From NCBI RefSeq assembly GCF_900093605.1, contig NZ_FLYE01000023.1, positions 146,224 through 210,223 of the forward strand: a stretch of 64,000 nucleotides of DNA. The letters are read 5' to 3'. This DNA comes from Candidatus Terasakiella magnetica (GTDB taxonomy: Bacteria > Pseudomonadota > Alphaproteobacteria > Rhodospirillales > Terasakiellaceae). The position numbers were made by a program, and so were the translations under genes. The notes below the pieces were generated by a model, which saw nothing but the letters and a program-made list of their open reading frames with translations, was not told the origin of the DNA and did not search any database. Shown in pieces: positions 28,046-36,627 of this stretch; position 1 is the first letter of the stretch, and each line of letters opens with the position of its first letter.

Positions 28046-29287
28046 ATGAAAACCTTATTACAAAATGCCTTTAATGAAGCTATCCGTGTAGCTGATGCCC
28101 ATGAAGTGATGAAAGACTATTTGCCTAAAGAACGTTCAGGCAAAGTCACCGTCATTGGCGCTGGCAAAGGCGCTGCAAAAATGGCCCAAGCCTTTGAACA
28201 ATACTGGTTAGGTGAGATAAATGGCTTGGTGATCACCCGTTATGGTCACAGCGTTCCAACGAAGCATATTGAGGTTGTGGAAGCCGCCCATCCCGTACCT
28301 GATGAGGCAGGCCTTAACGGGGCAAAACGTATTATGGAGATGGTTAGCCCCCTTGGCGAAGATGACCTTGTTTTCGCGCTGATTTCTGGTGGTGGCTCCG
28401 CCTTGTTATCTTTGCCTATTGAAGGGGTAGAGATGGCTGAAAAGCAGGCGGTAAATAAGGCCTTGCTTCAATGTGGGGCAACGATTGATGAGATCAATTG
28501 TGTGCGCAAACATCTCTCTGCCATCAAGGGTGGGCGCTTGGCAAAGGCCTGTTATCCGGCACAGCTTATGACCTTATCCATATCAGATGTACCCGGTGAT
28601 GATGCCTGCGTCATTGCCTCTGGCCCAACTGTTGGGGACCCAAGCACGACTGAGCAGGCCTTGGATATCCTTAAACGATATAAGATTAAAGGGTATGATG
28701 AGAAGTTGGTGGAAAGCATCAAGCTTGATGATGAATGTTTTAAAAATTCGGTTTATGAGCTGATTGCAACGCCGCAGAAATCTTTACAAGCCGCCAGTGA
28801 TTTTCTGGCCTCTAAAGGAATTGCGAGCCTGATCTTAAGTGACCGCATCGAAGGCGAGGCCTGTGAAATGGCAAAAATGCACGCAGCCATCGTGCGCCAA
28901 ATTATTGATCACGGCCAACCGATCAATGCGCCTTGCGTGTTGTTAAGTGGTGGGGAGGCAACGGTTAGTCTTAAAAACCTGAAAGGCCGTGGCGGGCCTA
29001 ATGGTGAGTTTATGCTCAGTTTTCTTGATCAGATCCGCGGGCTTGATAATGTTTATGCGCTGGCGGCGGACACCGATGGCATTGACGGGTCTGAAGATAA
29101 CGCCGGGGCGTGGGTTGATCCAAGCTCACAGGTGCGCATGGAAAAACTTGGGCTTAATCTGCATGAGTATCTTGAAAATAACCTGTCTTATGACTTTTTT
29201 GAAAAGATGGGGGACCTGTTTAAACCGGGCCCGACCCTGACAAATGTCAATGATTTCAGAGTGATCTATATTGCAGGCTCGAAATAG
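28046..29287 (+). CDS. Glycerate 2-kinase (MOFRL/GckA family; TtuD-like)
   Basis: A 413-residue enzyme of the DUF4147 plus MOFRL architecture, which phosphorylates D-glycerate to 2-phosphoglycerate (older annotations call it hydroxypyruvate reductase). Landmarks are VIGAGKGAAKMA, the serine/glycine loop LISGGGSALLSLP, then VRKHLSAIKGGRLA and SDVPGDD. The MOFRL domain has GRGGPNGEFML and ALAADTDGIDGSEDNAGAW. It would feed glycerate from photorespiratory-like, tartronate or serine pathways into lower glycolysis. No glyoxylate or tartronate genes are adjacent. Confidence 0.93.
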   Translation: MKTLLQNAFNEAIRVADAHEVMKDYLPKERSGKVTVIGAGKGAAKMAQAFEQYWLGEINGLVITRYGHSVPTKHIEVVEAAHPVPDEAGLNGAKRIMEMVSPLGEDDLVFALISGGGSALLSLPIEGVEMAEKQAVNKALLQCGATIDEINCVRKHLSAIKGGRLAKACYPAQLMTLSISDVPGDDACVIASGPTVGDPSTTEQALDILKRYKIKGYDEKLVESIKLDDECFKNSVYELIATPQKSLQAASDFLASKGIASLILSDRIEGEACEMAKMHAAIVRQIIDHGQPINAPCVLLSGGEATVSLKNLKGRGGPNGEFMLSFLDQIRGLDNVYALAADTDGIDGSEDNAGAWVDPSSQVRMEKLGLNLHEYLENNLSYDFFEKMGDLFKPGPTLTNVNDFRVIYIAGSK

Positions 29288-29437
29288 CTTGTGAACTAGG
29301 CAAATATTGCCTCTTGAGGGGGCTTGTAACTACATATAGAGTTAAAGAAAAACAAAGCTCAGAATGGGCTTTATGAAGACACTTTTGGTGGGAACCTATT
29401 CATCTTAATGTGACAGAATGTCATGGGAGTTGTTCCA

Positions 29438-29587
29438 ATGTTGAATATTTATCAGAATAAAACAGACTCAAAACAAAACCCCGGTGTGATGATCGGGCAG
29501 AAAGAGCTTGCCAAATTTCTCAAGTTCTTTGAAGAAGTCTCTCAAGTAAAAGAAAAAGAAGACCTTAAGCTACGGGAAGTTACTTAA
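29438..29587 (+). CDS. Very small protein, member 1 of a tandem pair
   Basis: A 49-residue ORF beginning MLNIYQNKTD, with GGGAG at 29425-29429 eight bases before the ATG. It is mostly charged, with one amphipathic helix (ELAKFLKFFEEVSQVKEKED). Its core NPGVMIGQKELAKFLKF is matched by the next small ORF (DPGMMIGRVEMEKFLAF). This match between two separate frames argues that both are real genes. There is no signal peptide or membrane helix. The function is unknown; a small regulator or adaptor is possible. Confidence 0.65.
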   Translation: MLNIYQNKTDSKQNPGVMIGQKELAKFLKFFEEVSQVKEKEDLKLREVT

Positions 29588-29652
29588 GTCAGAGCGATAT
29601 ATTCTTTAGCATATCTTGCTTAGGTGTTTTTGCATCTGTAGTTTTGCTTGCT

Positions 29653-29808
29653 ATGGAACAGATGACACAGATATCAGATAAAGACCTTCGCTTGCTTGCG
29701 CTGACACAGGACCCGGGCATGATGATTGGGCGCGTTGAAATGGAAAAATTTCTCGCTTTTGTGGCTGATATATCTGCACGTAAAACTGTGACCAAAGGTG
29801 AAATGTAG
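29653..29808 (+). CDS. Very small protein, member 2 of a tandem pair
   Basis: A 51-residue ORF (MEQMTQISDKDLR to KGEM). It shares with its upstream neighbour the pattern [N/D]PG-x-MIG-x-x-E-[LM]-x-KFL-x-F followed by a V/I-S and a lysine. No clear ribosome site precedes the ATG at 29653; a TTG at 29644 is an alternative and the upstream frame is open but lacks a good start. Both lie between glycerate kinase and the torC-like gene in a region of about 700 bases that otherwise shows only short inverted repeats. Confidence 0.6.
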   Translation: MEQMTQISDKDLRLLALTQDPGMMIGRVEMEKFLAFVADISARKTVTKGEM

Positions 29809-29987
29809 ACAGCCTGTCTCGTTTTAGCCTGCCTCTTTCAAAAATTATTGATTGTGATGCCAATCAACTCGCATCCCCTCTCTTTCCCTGCTAAAAGAAA
29901 CAATGCCTCTTTTGGGTATGTGTCAGCATGTGAGATAAGAACTGCAGATGCGCGAAAAAGGCGACCTCAAACGTTAAAGAGTTATCG

Positions 29988-31136
29988 ATGAAAGATCTTT
30001 GGAACTGGTTTTGGACTTCAAGCAATCGCCTGTTTTTTGCAGGTGTCTTATTTATTGCAGGCGTTGTGGCTTGGGGCTCTTTCAATACATTTATGGAATA
30101 TACAAACCGTATGGATTTTTGTATTTCCTGCCATGAAATGGAAGAAAACGTCTATGCGGACTATAAACGCACAATCCATTTCCAAAATGGCTCTGGCGTG
30201 CGTGCAAGTTGTTCTGATTGCCACGTTCCAAAGGAATGGGGGGCTAAATTGGTGCGAAAGATCAAGGCCTCCAGAGAGTTAGTTTCTACGATGACGGGGA
30301 AAATCAGCACGCCTGAAAAATTTGAAGAGCATCGTTTTGAGATGGCGCAAAATGTCTGGAGAGAAATGCGCGCAAATGGCTCGCGTGAGTGTAAAAACTG
30401 CCACTCCTATGAGGCGATGCATGCTGATAAGCAAAGTAAACGCGCCCAAAAAGCCATGAATGAAGCGGCAACAACGGATGTGGCTTGTATTGATTGTCAC
30501 AAAGGGATTGCGCACAGACTGCCAAGATTTGATAAAGTTTATGAAAAATGGGCCGTTGATGTGAAAAAAGCAGTGGCGGCCAATAGCCTGTCTGCTTCAA
30601 AAGCCTTTGTCGCAGCTTCGGTGAATATCCATCTTGAGCAAAATGAAGCATCTGCTGTGCTTGCTCAAGTCAATCCACTTTCAGAGCTTGAAGTGCTTGA
30701 AAAATCAGGTGCTTGGGCGAAAGTGAAGCTGAACGCATGGGGGCGTGACGATAGCTTTAAGTTATATGCCAAAGCAGGGCCTCAATATGATGTGGCTATG
30801 CTGGAAAGCGTTGAATTTGATGTTGTAAAACAGGCTGAACAAAGGGTTGATGAAGAAACCGGGCTTACATGGCATAAGGCAACGCTTGAAGGTTGGGTGA
30901 AATATGCTGGTAAGCTAAGCGATGATTCTGTTGTGATTAAGGATTATGCGCGCAAATTGTGGGAGGCTGATTGTGGCCTGTGTCATACAATTTACAAAAC
31001 AACAGGTTACAGTGCTCGTGATTGGACAAAGCATATGAAATCTATGAGTTTCTATAGCACTCTTGATAATGATCAGCTGATATTGGTCTTAAAATTCCTG
31101 CAATCGCAATCTTCTGATGTGATGGCAAAAAAATAA
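29988..31136 (+). CDS. torC: TorC-type pentaheme c-type cytochrome (NapC/NirT family)
   Basis: A 382-residue membrane-anchored quinol dehydrogenase. One N-terminal membrane helix (about 14-33) is followed by four NapC-type heme motifs, CISCH (45-49), CSDCH (75-79), CKNCH (135-139) and CIDCH (167-171). Then comes an SH3-like region (about 210-255) and a fifth heme, CGLCH (329-333), in a C-terminal monoheme domain. This five-heme layout is that of TorC, which passes electrons from menaquinol/ubiquinol to the periplasmic TMAO reductase TorA. No torA, torD or torR is in the window. Molybdate transport genes follow directly, in keeping with a molybdoenzyme partner elsewhere. Confidence 0.88.
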   Translation: MKDLWNWFWTSSNRLFFAGVLFIAGVVAWGSFNTFMEYTNRMDFCISCHEMEENVYADYKRTIHFQNGSGVRASCSDCHVPKEWGAKLVRKIKASRELVSTMTGKISTPEKFEEHRFEMAQNVWREMRANGSRECKNCHSYEAMHADKQSKRAQKAMNEAATTDVACIDCHKGIAHRLPRFDKVYEKWAVDVKKAVAANSLSASKAFVAASVNIHLEQNEASAVLAQVNPLSELEVLEKSGAWAKVKLNAWGRDDSFKLYAKAGPQYDVAMLESVEFDVVKQAEQRVDEETGLTWHKATLEGWVKYAGKLSDDSVVIKDYARKLWEADCGLCHTIYKTTGYSARDWTKHMKSMSFYSTLDNDQLILVLKFLQSQSSDVMAKK

Positions 31137-31210
31137 ACGTGAAAAACTTTGCATTGTGATAGCGGCGTTGCTTAAATGCGCTGTGATTTAAAATGAAAGA
31201 ATTTTCCTAA

Positions 31211-31903
31211 ATGAAAGCCTTGTTCGCCCTTGTTGTTGTACTGCTCACCTCTTTTGAGGTTTGGGGTGCAACTGTGCATGTGGCTGTGGCATCAAATTTT
31301 GCTGCCCCAATAAAGCAAATTGCCAAAAGCTTTCAGGAAGAAACGGGCCATCTAGCAATTATCAGTCTGGGCTCAACGGGAAAGCTTTATGCACAAATTC
31401 TGCATGGTGCGCCCTATGAGGTTTTCTTAGCCGCAGACCAAAAACGCCCCGAAATGGCGATCGAAAATAAGCTTGCGATAGCAGGTTCGCGCTTTACCTA
31501 CGCCACAGGCAAACTCGCCATGATCCCTCATATTGATCTGGCAAAGGATGAGTTTTCAAAGCTTTCTATCGCTAACCCGAAAACAGCGCCTTATGGCAAA
31601 GCGGCCGTACAAACACTCACGGCCATGGGGTTTTATGACAAGGTCAAGGCGAAGTTGATTTTTGGTGAAAATATCGCCCAGACGTTCCAGTTTGCCCAAA
31701 GCAGTTCAAAGATCGTTGGGCTGGTTGCTTTATCTCAAGTGATCAATAAAAAAGATATCTGGGTGATCCCCGAGCAGCTTTATGACCCCATAGCCCAAGA
31801 TGCGGTGCTGATTAAGCAAACGGCTGGCGCGCGGGCTTTCATGAGTTTCTTAAAAAGTGATCAGGCAAAATCCATACTTAAGAACTTCGGTTATGGGATG
31901 TAG
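31211..31903 (+). CDS. modA: ModA, molybdate-binding protein
   Basis: A 230-residue periplasmic binding protein with signal peptide ending VWGA. Landmarks are [18 protein letters not shown], then [12 protein letters not shown], the ATGKL strand and a C-terminal [17 protein letters not shown]. It captures molybdate (or tungstate) for the ModBC permease, whose genes follow with spacings of 2 and -4 bases. No ModE operator or Moco riboswitch is evident in the 74-base gap before it. Confidence 0.95.
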   Translation: MKALFALVVVLLTSFEVWGATVHVAVASNFAAPIKQIAKSFQEETGHLAIISLGSTGKLYAQILHGAPYEVFLAADQKRPEMAIENKLAIAGSRFTYATGKLAMIPHIDLAKDEFSKLSIANPKTAPYGKAAVQTLTAMGFYDKVKAKLIFGENIAQTFQFAQSSSKIVGLVALSQVINKKDIWVIPEQLYDPIAQDAVLIKQTAGARAFMSFLKSDQAKSILKNFGYGM

Positions 31904-31905
31904 AT

Positions 31906-32571
31906 ATGCTTGAAACCATTCTCCTCACGCTCAAACTGGCAAGTCTGACCACCTTGATTTTATTGATCTTGGGTACACCGCTTGCGTGGTGGTTGGCGCG
32001 CACGAATGTCTGGTTTAAAGAGGCCGTGGGCGCGGTTGTGGCCTTGCCTTTGGTTTTACCGCCCACGGTTTTGGGCTTTTACCTTTTGCTCGCCCTTGGT
32101 CCCAATAGCCCGCTTGGACAAATGGCGACCTCGATTTTTGGCCATAGTCTCCCTTTTAGCTTTGCAGGCCTTGTGGTTGGTTCGGTTATTTATTCCTTAC
32201 CCTTTGTGGTCCAGCCCGTGCGCAATGCGTTTGAGGCTATTGGTGATAAACCCCTTGAGGCCGCAGCCACCTTGCGTGCCTCTCCACTTGATACGTTTTT
32301 TTCTGTGGCTTTACCGCTGGCACGACCGGGCTTGTTAACAGGCGCGGTGTTGGGGTTTGCTCATACGGTTGGGGAATTTGGCGTGGTTTTGATGATAGGG
32401 GGGAATATCCCGGGGGAAACCAAGGTGCTGTCCATTGCTATTTATGATTATGTTGAAAGTATGGAATGGAGCCAAGCGCACATTCTTTCAGCAGGCATGC
32501 TGGTCTTTAGTTTCTGCGTTATTTTATGCATGATGGTGCTTGAAAAACGCTTAAGAAGGGGCCGCACATGA
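31906..32571 (+). CDS. modB: ModB, molybdate ABC transporter permease
   Basis: A 221-residue inner-membrane permease with about five to six helices. It contains the ABC EAA loop in the form [25 protein letters not shown], split here only for length in homologues, and the family start [20 protein letters not shown]. The proline-rich [17 protein letters not shown] is typical of ModB. It begins 2 bases after modA and overlaps modC by 4 bases. Confidence 0.95.
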   Translation: MLETILLTLKLASLTTLILLILGTPLAWWLARTNVWFKEAVGAVVALPLVLPPTVLGFYLLLALGPNSPLGQMATSIFGHSLPFSFAGLVVGSVIYSLPFVVQPVRNAFEAIGDKPLEAAATLRASPLDTFFSVALPLARPGLLTGAVLGFAHTVGEFGVVLMIGGNIPGETKVLSIAIYDYVESMEWSQAHILSAGMLVFSFCVILCMMVLEKRLRRGRT

Positions 32572-33659
32572 ATGATATTCAGGTCCGTCTTTGCGGCAAG
32601 TTAGAAGAGTTTCACTTGGATGTGGATTTCACCATTCCTTCAAAAGGGGTGACGGCCCTTTTTGGGCAATCAGGCTGTGGTAAAACAACCGTGCTGCGTT
32701 GCCTTGCCGGGCTTCATCATATGAAAGACGGTGAGCTTCAGGTCTTTGGGCAGGTCTGGCAGGATCAGACCCAATTCATTCCCGCCCATAAACGCGCCAT
32801 CGGCTATGTGTTTCAAGATGCCAATCTGTTTGATCATTTATCGGTTAAGGGCAATCTTCTTTTTGGGCGCAAGCGGGTTAAGCAAAGCGATGGGCTTGAT
32901 TTTGACGAAGTGGTCGAGCTTCTGGGCTTAAAAGATTTATTGAACCGTAATCCCTCCACTTTGTCAGGGGGGGAGCGCCAACGTGTTGCCATTGGGCGTG
33001 CCCTTTTAAATGCACCTAAAATGTTGTTGATGGATGAGCCTTTAAGCGCGCTTGATCGTTTCAGCAAGGATGAGATTATTCCTTATCTGGAAAAGCTTAA
33101 TGACGTGTTGGATATTCCGGTGATCTTTATCTCTCATGATACCGATGAGGTGGAACGCCTTGCAGATCATCTGGTTTTGATGGAAAAAGGCTGCGTGCGT
33201 GCCAGTGGGCCTTTATTGGATATGCTGGCTGACCCAACTCTTTTCATTGCCAAATCTGCCAAAACCGCCAGTGTGATTGAAGCCACTATTGAGGGTTTTG
33301 ACGAAGAAGACCAGCTTAGCCAGCTTGATTTAAACGGTGCGAGCCTTTTGGTGCCGGGCAGGGTCGGGGATGTGGGGGAGAAAAGGCGTGTGCGCATTGC
33401 GGCAACTGATGTCAGCCTTGCTCTTGAAGAACCTTCCAAGACGACAATCTTGAATGTTTTGCAGGCAAAAATTTGTGATATTCACGCCATTGATGAGGCA
33501 CGGATTAATATTGTGTTGTGTTTGGGCGAGGGCTCAAAGGGGCGTTTGATTGCGCGGATTACCAAACGGTCCTTAAATAGTTTTGGCTTTGAAGTCGGGC
33601 AATCTGTTTATGCACAGGTTAAAGGCGTCTCCATGGTTGAGCGCAGGAGAGCAGGGTAA
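32568..33659 (+). CDS. modC: ModC, molybdate ABC transporter ATPase with TOBE domain
   Basis: A 363-residue ATPase. The nucleotide-binding domain has Walker [11 protein letters not shown], signature [15 protein letters not shown], Walker [13 protein letters not shown] and the H-loop FISHD. After residue 285 a TOBE/MOP domain ([19 protein letters not shown] to the end) should bind oxyanion and mediate trans-inhibition as in other ModC proteins. It overlaps modB by 4 bases and mobA by 1 base, so all are coupled. Confidence 0.95.
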   Translation: MNDIQVRLCGKLEEFHLDVDFTIPSKGVTALFGQSGCGKTTVLRCLAGLHHMKDGELQVFGQVWQDQTQFIPAHKRAIGYVFQDANLFDHLSVKGNLLFGRKRVKQSDGLDFDEVVELLGLKDLLNRNPSTLSGGERQRVAIGRALLNAPKMLLMDEPLSALDRFSKDEIIPYLEKLNDVLDIPVIFISHDTDEVERLADHLVLMEKGCVRASGPLLDMLADPTLFIAKSAKTASVIEATIEGFDEEDQLSQLDLNGASLLVPGRVGDVGEKRRVRIAATDVSLALEEPSKTTILNVLQAKICDIHAIDEARINIVLCLGEGSKGRLIARITKRSLNSFGFEVGQSVYAQVKGVSMVERRRAG

Positions 33660-34240
33660 TGGGCAATCAAATCGGATGTGTCTTGCTTGCAGGTGGCCTT
33701 GCCCGACGCATGGGTGGCGGTGATAAGGGGCTTAAAACCGTTCAGGGTAAACCGATTATTGAGCGTGTGCTTGAAACCATCACCCCCCAAGTCGGCCCGT
33801 TGGTGATTAATGCCAATGGGGATGGGGCGCGCTTTGCCCATCTCGGCCATGAGGTGGTCGGTGATAGTGTTGAAGGTTTCGTAGGTCCCCTTGCCGGGGT
33901 GTTAGCGGGCATGGACCATTTGGTTGGGCAATGTGAGTGGATATTAAGCGTGCCGACCGATACGCCATTTTTACCCGATGATCTGGTGACCCGTTTAAAA
34001 GAACCCCTTGATGAGGGCAACAAAATCGTTATGGCGCATTCGGGTGGGTTTGATCATCCTGTTGTGGCGCTGTGGTCGATGGATTTGCGCGAAGAGTTGC
34101 GCAAAGCCTTGATTGAGGAAGAAATGCGCAAGCTTAAGCAATGGATTAAACGCTACCCCCATGCCTCAGTTGAATGGGAAACTGATCCGCTTGACCCCTT
34201 TTTTAATGCCAATCGACCGGAAGATATCGCCGGGCTTTAA
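33659..34240 (+). CDS. mobA: MobA, molybdenum cofactor guanylyltransferase
   Basis: A 193-residue nucleotidyltransferase that attaches GMP to Mo-molybdopterin, making the bis-MGD cofactor used by the DMSO-reductase family (for example NasA, TorA and formate dehydrogenase). Signature LAGGLARRMGGGDKGL at the N-terminus, then SVPTDTPFLPDDLV and NANRPEDIAGL at the end. The start overlaps the modC stop by one base, joining molybdate uptake to cofactor maturation. Confidence 0.95.
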   Translation: MGNQIGCVLLAGGLARRMGGGDKGLKTVQGKPIIERVLETITPQVGPLVINANGDGARFAHLGHEVVGDSVEGFVGPLAGVLAGMDHLVGQCEWILSVPTDTPFLPDDLVTRLKEPLDEGNKIVMAHSGGFDHPVVALWSMDLREELRKALIEEEMRKLKQWIKRYPHASVEWETDPLDPFFNANRPEDIAGL

Positions 34241-34252
34241 GGCAAACGTTAG

Positions 34253-34320
34253 ATTCTGGCCTCGTGCCAGAATGACAGTAATACAAACGTCATGCTGGAC
34301 TTGATCCAGCATCCAGAAAT
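34253..34320. repeat. REP-like palindromic element between mobA and gntR
   Basis: Two adjacent hairpins: an 8-bp stem at 34253-34260/34266-34273 and an 8-bp stem at 34292-34299/34305-34312, whose sequence ATGCTGGA...TCCAGCAT is a repeat type widespread in alphaproteobacterial intergenic regions. It lies between convergent genes and may also act as a terminator or transcript stabiliser. Confidence 0.7.
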
Positions 34321-34329
34321 CGTAGCCCC

Positions 34330-35106
34330 TTATTTCTTTGCCTTATTCATATAGCGCTCAAGACGTTGTTGGGAGACTTTCTGGCGCATTTCTTCACGCT
34401 CTAAATCGCGCATGACATCTTGTACGTAACTTAAGTGCGCTTTTGCTGCCTTGCGTGCTTCATCCGGGTCCCCTGACATGACCGGATCATAAATCGCGCG
34501 GTGTTGTTTAAGCAGAAGGTCGCGCGCACCGCGGCGGGTATAAAGCTGCATACGGTTATAAAAAACACCTTCGCGCAAGACATTGACCATGGCGCGCATG
34601 ATATGGAGTAACACCACATTGTGAGAGGCTTCTGCAATAGCAAGATGGAAGTCTGCATCAATATCAGCTTCTTCATGAGGGTCATCATCCTCATGGGCGC
34701 GCTCCATCGCCTCAAAACAGTTTTTCAAAATTTCACGATCGGCATCAGTTGAACGCAGTGCTGCAAAATAAGCCGCATTTCCTTCAATGATGGATCGAAA
34801 CTCGACAAAGTCACTGGCCGTATCAGGGTGGGTTTGCAGCATTTCCATTAACGGGTCGGTCAAGGTCTGGGAGAGGAAATTGCGCACATAGGTGCCACCG
34901 CCTTGTTTGGTTTCAACCAATCCCTGCTTTTCCAATTGCTGAATCGCGGTGCGCAGACTCGGGCGCGAAACCGACATTTGAGTCGCCAAATCACGCTCAG
35001 CCGGTATGCGGTCACCGGGAACCCATAGACCTTGGAGAATATTGTTTTCCAATTTTTTTGCCACCACGTCGGCGACTTTTTCTTGTTTTACTTTTTCATA
35101 AGTCAT
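34330..35106 (-). CDS. GntR family regulator, FadR/LldR (FCD) type
   Basis: A 258-residue transcription factor. A winged-helix domain (about 10-75) includes PGDRIPAERDLATQMSVSRPSLRTAIQQLE, broken here only in description, and a C-terminal helical FCD effector domain (about 95-230) contains the family histidine/aspartate pattern DADFHLAIAEASHN. FCD domains bind small carboxylates through a metal. It is divergent from the TRAP-lldEFG operon, and three palindromic sites lie in the shared promoter region, so it probably regulates that operon in response to lactate or a related acid. I avoid the symbol lldR because the ligand is unproven. Confidence 0.93.
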   Translation of the reverse strand: MTYEKVKQEKVADVVAKKLENNILQGLWVPGDRIPAERDLATQMSVSRPSLRTAIQQLEKQGLVETKQGGGTYVRNFLSQTLTDPLMEMLQTHPDTASDFVEFRSIIEGNAAYFAALRSTDADREILKNCFEAMERAHEDDDPHEEADIDADFHLAIAEASHNVVLLHIMRAMVNVLREGVFYNRMQLYTRRGARDLLLKQHRAIYDPVMSGDPDEARKAAKAHLSYVQDVMRDLEREEMRQKVSQQRLERYMNKAKK

Positions 35107-35207
35107 TGAAAATCATCAAATAGTTTTTGGAGTTGGGCTGTAACTTAGTTCAATTCTAATGGTTATAGCAGAAAAAACAACATACCCAAAACTACTTAGC
35201 CTCCCTC

Positions 35208-35269
35208 TACCGATTAATTGGTAAATTAAATTTACCTATTTACAAGATTGGTAAATAAATATAACCAAT
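35208..35269. promoter_or_regulatory. Cluster of palindromic operator candidates in the gntR-dctP promoter region
   Basis: Three overlapping or adjacent dyads built on TTGGTAAAT: 35208-35223 (imperfect TACC...GGTA), 35220-35236 (a perfect 8-1-8 palindrome) and 35247-35269 (ATTGGT...ACCAAT). GntR/FadR-family operators commonly contain TGGT and ACCA half-sites. The position between the divergent regulator and dctP supports an operator role. Confidence 0.65.
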
Positions 35270-35391
35270 TTATATGAAATAGCTCAGAGGGCAACTTCCT
35301 CAAGGGCCAATAACAAGAAAAATCATCGTTTATTTTGTTTCAACGGTCATATTATTTGACCAATTCATGTAACCTTGGGAGGTTATATTTT

Positions 35392-36444
35392 ATGCGTAAG
35401 CTTATTCTTGCAACTGCTGCAGCCGCAGCACTCTCACTTACTGCAACAGCTCCGGCACAAGCAGGTAAAGTTCTTCTTAAAGCACCAATCGCTTTTGGTT
35501 CTCACCTACCGGGTCTGGGTACGCCGATCATTCGCGTGGCTGAAGAATTGAAAAATGCCTCTGGTGGCGACATTAAAATGAAAGTGTACGAGCCAAAGAA
35601 ACTCGTTGCTCCATTTGAAATTCTTGATGCTGTATCAACTGGTAAAGTAAATGCCGGTTACGCAACAGCAGGTTACTGGGCTGGTAAAATGAAAGCCGCT
35701 CCTTTGTTCTCTGCTGTTCCTTTTGGTCCAGAAGCTGGTGAATATATGGCGTGGTTGTACTACGGCAACGGTATGAAGCTTTATCAAGGCATGTATGATG
35801 AAGCAGGCTACAATGTAAAAGTTCTGCCATGTGCGATCATTGCACCAGAAACATCAGGCTGGTTCTCCAAGCCAATTGAAAAGCCAGAAGACCTTCAAGG
35901 CCTGAAAATGCGCTTCTTCGGTCTAGGTGGTAAAGTTATGCAGAAACTCGGCGTTTCTACATCCTTGCTACCCGGTGGCGAAATTTTCCCTGCACTTGAG
36001 AAAAAAGCAATTGATGCAACTGAATTCTCTATGCCTGCAATCGATAAGAAACTCGGTTTCCACAAACTGGTTAAATACAACTACTTCCCAGGCTGGCACC
36101 AGCAAGCAACAGTTTTCGAACTGCTGATCAATGGCGACACATGGAAGAAAATGGACAAAAGCCAACAAGCAACTGTTGAAAACGTCTGTAAAGCATCTAT
36201 GGCCCACTCTTTTGCTGAAGGTGAAGCTATCCAGTTTGAAGCTATGAAAGAAAACGTTGAGAAGAACGGCGTTAAAATCATGACTTGGAACGACACAATG
36301 CTCGCTACATTCAAAAGCACATGGGAAGATGTTGCTGCTGAAGAATCTAAAGATGCTAGCTTCAAGAAAGTTTATGACGATCTGACAACTTTCCGCGATG
36401 GCTATGCACTATGGAAAGCAAACGCTTTCTTGCCTCGTAAGTAA
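35392..36444 (+). CDS. dctP: DctP, TRAP transporter solute-binding protein (TakP-like)
   Basis: A 350-residue periplasmic binding protein; GGAGGT at 35378-35383 fits the ATG at 35392, and the signal peptide ends AQA. Landmarks are FGSHLPGLGTPIIRVAEEL, IIAPETSGWFSKP, LKMRFFGLGGKVMQKLG and PGGEIFPALEKKAIDATEFSM, then YNYFPGWHQQ. These put it with the TakP-type proteins that bind 2-oxo or 2-hydroxy acids. The genes downstream suggest lactate or pyruvate as ligand. A strong terminator after it would make the binding protein more abundant than the membrane parts. Confidence 0.92.
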   Translation: MRKLILATAAAAALSLTATAPAQAGKVLLKAPIAFGSHLPGLGTPIIRVAEELKNASGGDIKMKVYEPKKLVAPFEILDAVSTGKVNAGYATAGYWAGKMKAAPLFSAVPFGPEAGEYMAWLYYGNGMKLYQGMYDEAGYNVKVLPCAIIAPETSGWFSKPIEKPEDLQGLKMRFFGLGGKVMQKLGVSTSLLPGGEIFPALEKKAIDATEFSMPAIDKKLGFHKLVKYNYFPGWHQQATVFELLINGDTWKKMDKSQQATVENVCKASMAHSFAEGEAIQFEAMKENVEKNGVKIMTWNDTMLATFKSTWEDVAAEESKDASFKKVYDDLTTFRDGYALWKANAFLPRK

Positions 36445-36477
36445 GATACACCTCCCTAGAGTATCTGCTTAATCTTG

Positions 36478-36517
36478 GGCGCGGTGGATCAACGACGAAC
36501 ACCGCGCCTCTTTTTTT
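36478..36517 (+). terminator. Terminator between dctP and dctQ
   Basis: A perfect 9-bp G/C-rich stem (36478-36486 and 36500-36508) with a 13-base loop, then a T-tract of seven. It lies 34 bases after the dctP stop. Partial read-through would raise binding protein over permease, a common need in TRAP systems. Confidence 0.9.
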
Positions 36518-36530
36518 AAAGGCCCCATAT

Positions 36531-36595
36531 GTCATTCCCGCGAAAGCGGGAATCTTGCAAGGATCATATCAGGTCCCCGCTTCCGCGAGGATGAC
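36531..36595. repeat. REP-like palindromic element between dctP and dctQ
   Basis: Begins GTCATTCCCGCGAAAGCGGG (8-bp stem 36534-36541/36546-36553 with a GAAA tetraloop) and ends with a partial inverted copy GCTTCCGCGAGGATGAC. This form is very common in proteobacterial intergenic DNA. It differs from the element at 34253. Confidence 0.75.
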
Positions 36596-36627
36596 CATAG
36601 GGCACATAAAAACTGGAGGATCACCTG

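Noticed and set aside
29848-29867. TTGATT...AATCAA dyad upstream of the torC-like gene, looked at as an FNR/Anr box
   Set aside because: The half-sites are separated by too many bases for TTGAT-N4-ATCAA; I cannot call it an FNR-type site.
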